Shown one piece after another: positions 6,014 through 6,758 of a DNA stretch of 6,758 nt. The position numbers and the translations under genes are program-made. Each line of letters begins with the position of its first letter. The first letter of the stretch is position 1. The notes under the pieces are model-generated. The model ran no database searches and had not been told where the DNA came from. It worked only from the letters and a program-made list of their open reading frames with translations. The DNA is from an uncultured Bacteroidota bacterium (GTDB taxonomy: Bacteria > Bacteroidota > Bacteroidia > Chitinophagales > Chitinophagaceae), in the NCBI GenBank assembly GCA_903929655.1, contig CAIYVS010000413.1:1-6758 (forward strand), in the 5' to 3' direction.

Positions 6014-6493
6014 ATGCTCCATTTTACGACAAAGGGCTACTTGACACCAACTGGAAATATTTTATCAGATTTGGACGAATTCAGACAGGAATTTGTAATA
6101 AACATACCGACACAAATAAGGAAAGATACTTTTGACAAGTACATTATTTATTCAAATGCATTAATGGCAGCATGTGGTGGGATTCATATATTACAATGGA
6201 TAAATGGTTCTTTTACGACGAAAAAGCAAGAACCTGCTGATATTGATTTAGTTTCATTTATTGACCATAAGATCATAGACATAAATGAAAAATTATTCAA
6301 AGATTTTGTTTATCCCAATTCTGAAATTCTTTATGGTGTAGATGCATACATTGTGAAAATGTATAGCAGTAATGAGCGCTCATATATTGTATTTCAAGCG
6401 GATAGGGCATATTGGATGGGCCAGTTTGGTAAAACAAGGCTTAATAGACTTGGGAATAGGTATCCTAAAGGATTTCTGGAAATAATTTACTAA
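6014..6493 (+). CDS. DUF6932-like protein with nucleotidyltransferase-type motif
   Basis: From the preferred ATG the protein has 159 residues. It begins with a short region (GYLTPTGNILSDLDEFRQEF) like the opening of DUF6932 proteins, which often start with a 'gi.p.tl.ef...f' pattern. The key segment is WINGSFTTKKQEPADIDLV (62-80): a glycine-serine pair (65-66) followed by D76-x-D78, the hallmark of the nucleotidyltransferase fold, with the GS-to-DxD spacing of minimal NTases. A third acidic residue could be Asp110 (GVDAYIV). The C-terminal stretch GKTRLNRLGNRYPKGFLEI also fits the family. If active it would transfer a nucleotide to a protein or RNA, as MNT-type antitoxins and AbiEii-type toxins do; this is inferred. 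The frame extends upstream to a TTG at 5978, but the ATG at 6014 fits the family start better. The next gene starts 10 bp after its stop. Confidence 0.75.
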   Translation: MLHFTTKGYLTPTGNILSDLDEFRQEFVINIPTQIRKDTFDKYIIYSNALMAACGGIHILQWINGSFTTKKQEPADIDLVSFIDHKIIDINEKLFKDFVYPNSEILYGVDAYIVKMYSSNERSYIVFQADRAYWMGQFGKTRLNRLGNRYPKGFLEIIY

Positions 6494-6503
6494 ATTTGAA
6501 TTG

Positions 6504-6758
6504 ATGAAAAAGGCTGAGTTTAATAGATTGTCGGACTTGTTGGCGGATATTAAATCCGTTGATGAAATAATAAAATCTCACCAGGGAGATGCCAGCGACT
6601 TTATGCTAAACCAATACCAGGCAAAAAAAGATAAGCTAATAGGTTCCCTTATTGATGACCTAGTTTCTCCTTCTATAAGATCTTTAAGAAGTATTCATAC
6701 CATTAAGCGCGTAATAGAAAGGTATTACCCTGATATTGATAAGAAAATCCAATCCTCA
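6504..6758 (+). CDS. Partial hypothetical helical protein, partner of the DUF6932-like gene
   Basis: A frame open from ATG 6504-6506 to the right edge of the window gives 85 residues with no stop, so the 3' end is missing. I do not recognise the family. The visible part is charged and strongly helical: MKKAEFNRLSDLLADIKSV, then QYQAKKDKLIGSLIDDL (38-54), then a basic helix RSLRSIHTIKRVIERYYP (59-76). No membrane segment or signal peptide is seen. The short 10-bp gap to the preceding gene on the same strand and the same A+T-rich composition indicate an operon. It could be the toxin, antitoxin or binding partner of the nucleotidyltransferase-like protein, or an unrelated accessory protein. Confidence 0.65.
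   Translation, partial: MKKAEFNRLSDLLADIKSVDEIIKSHQGDASDFMLNQYQAKKDKLIGSLIDDLVSPSIRSLRSIHTIKRVIERYYPDIDKKIQSS

Noticed and set aside
6491..6498. TAAATTTG promoter-like box before the last gene
   Set aside because: It begins with the stop codon of the preceding gene in A+T-rich DNA and lacks a -33 element; co-transcription across the 10-bp gap is simpler.
6678..6698. HEPN-like R-x5-H pattern (RSLRSIH) in the partial partner protein
   Set aside because: A single short pattern without the usual polar residue after the arginine or a C-terminal location; the gene is incomplete, so calling it a HEPN toxin would be unsupported.

Overview
The window looks like a chromosomal segment of a Bacteroidota bacterium, probably from the Chitinophaga/Sphingobacteria side. 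Three things point there: TAnnTTTG-type promoter boxes with little Shine-Dalgarno signal, a Bacteroidota-style tyrosine recombinase with a small helix-turn-helix partner, and a YtxJ/BrxC-type bacillithiol redox protein beside fabD. The lineage is an inference from gene style; there is no rRNA or other marker in the window.

Three zones can be told apart. Zone 1 (about 1-3000, visibly A+T-rich, genes on the minus strand) is the end of an integrated mobile element. A tyrosine recombinase is followed by a 349-residue protein whose C-terminal end resembles RteC-type regulators of Bacteroides conjugative transposons, then by a small excisionase-like winged-HTH protein. All are transcribed leftwards, so the rest of the element should lie left of the window and one attachment site should lie between the integrase and the transporter gene (about 2960-3210). 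That gap has no tRNA gene.

Zone 2 (3212-5963, richer in G+C) looks like host backbone: a MATE-family efflux transporter (TTG start), a convergent ytxJ gene, and divergently from it fabD, the malonyl-CoA:ACP transacylase of fatty acid synthesis. Both intergenic gaps around ytxJ contain tandem arrays with an 8-bp period, of related but different unit sequence.

Zone 3 (5964-6758) is A+T-rich again. It carries a small protein with a nucleotidyltransferase-type GS...DxD motif resembling the DUF6932 family, then 10 bp later a partial helical gene that runs off the window edge. This pair is the best candidate for a little-described two-gene (toxin-antitoxin or defence-like) module. The assignment rests on motif recognition only.

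No rRNA, tRNA, CRISPR array, complete insertion sequence or convincing stem-loop terminator was found.
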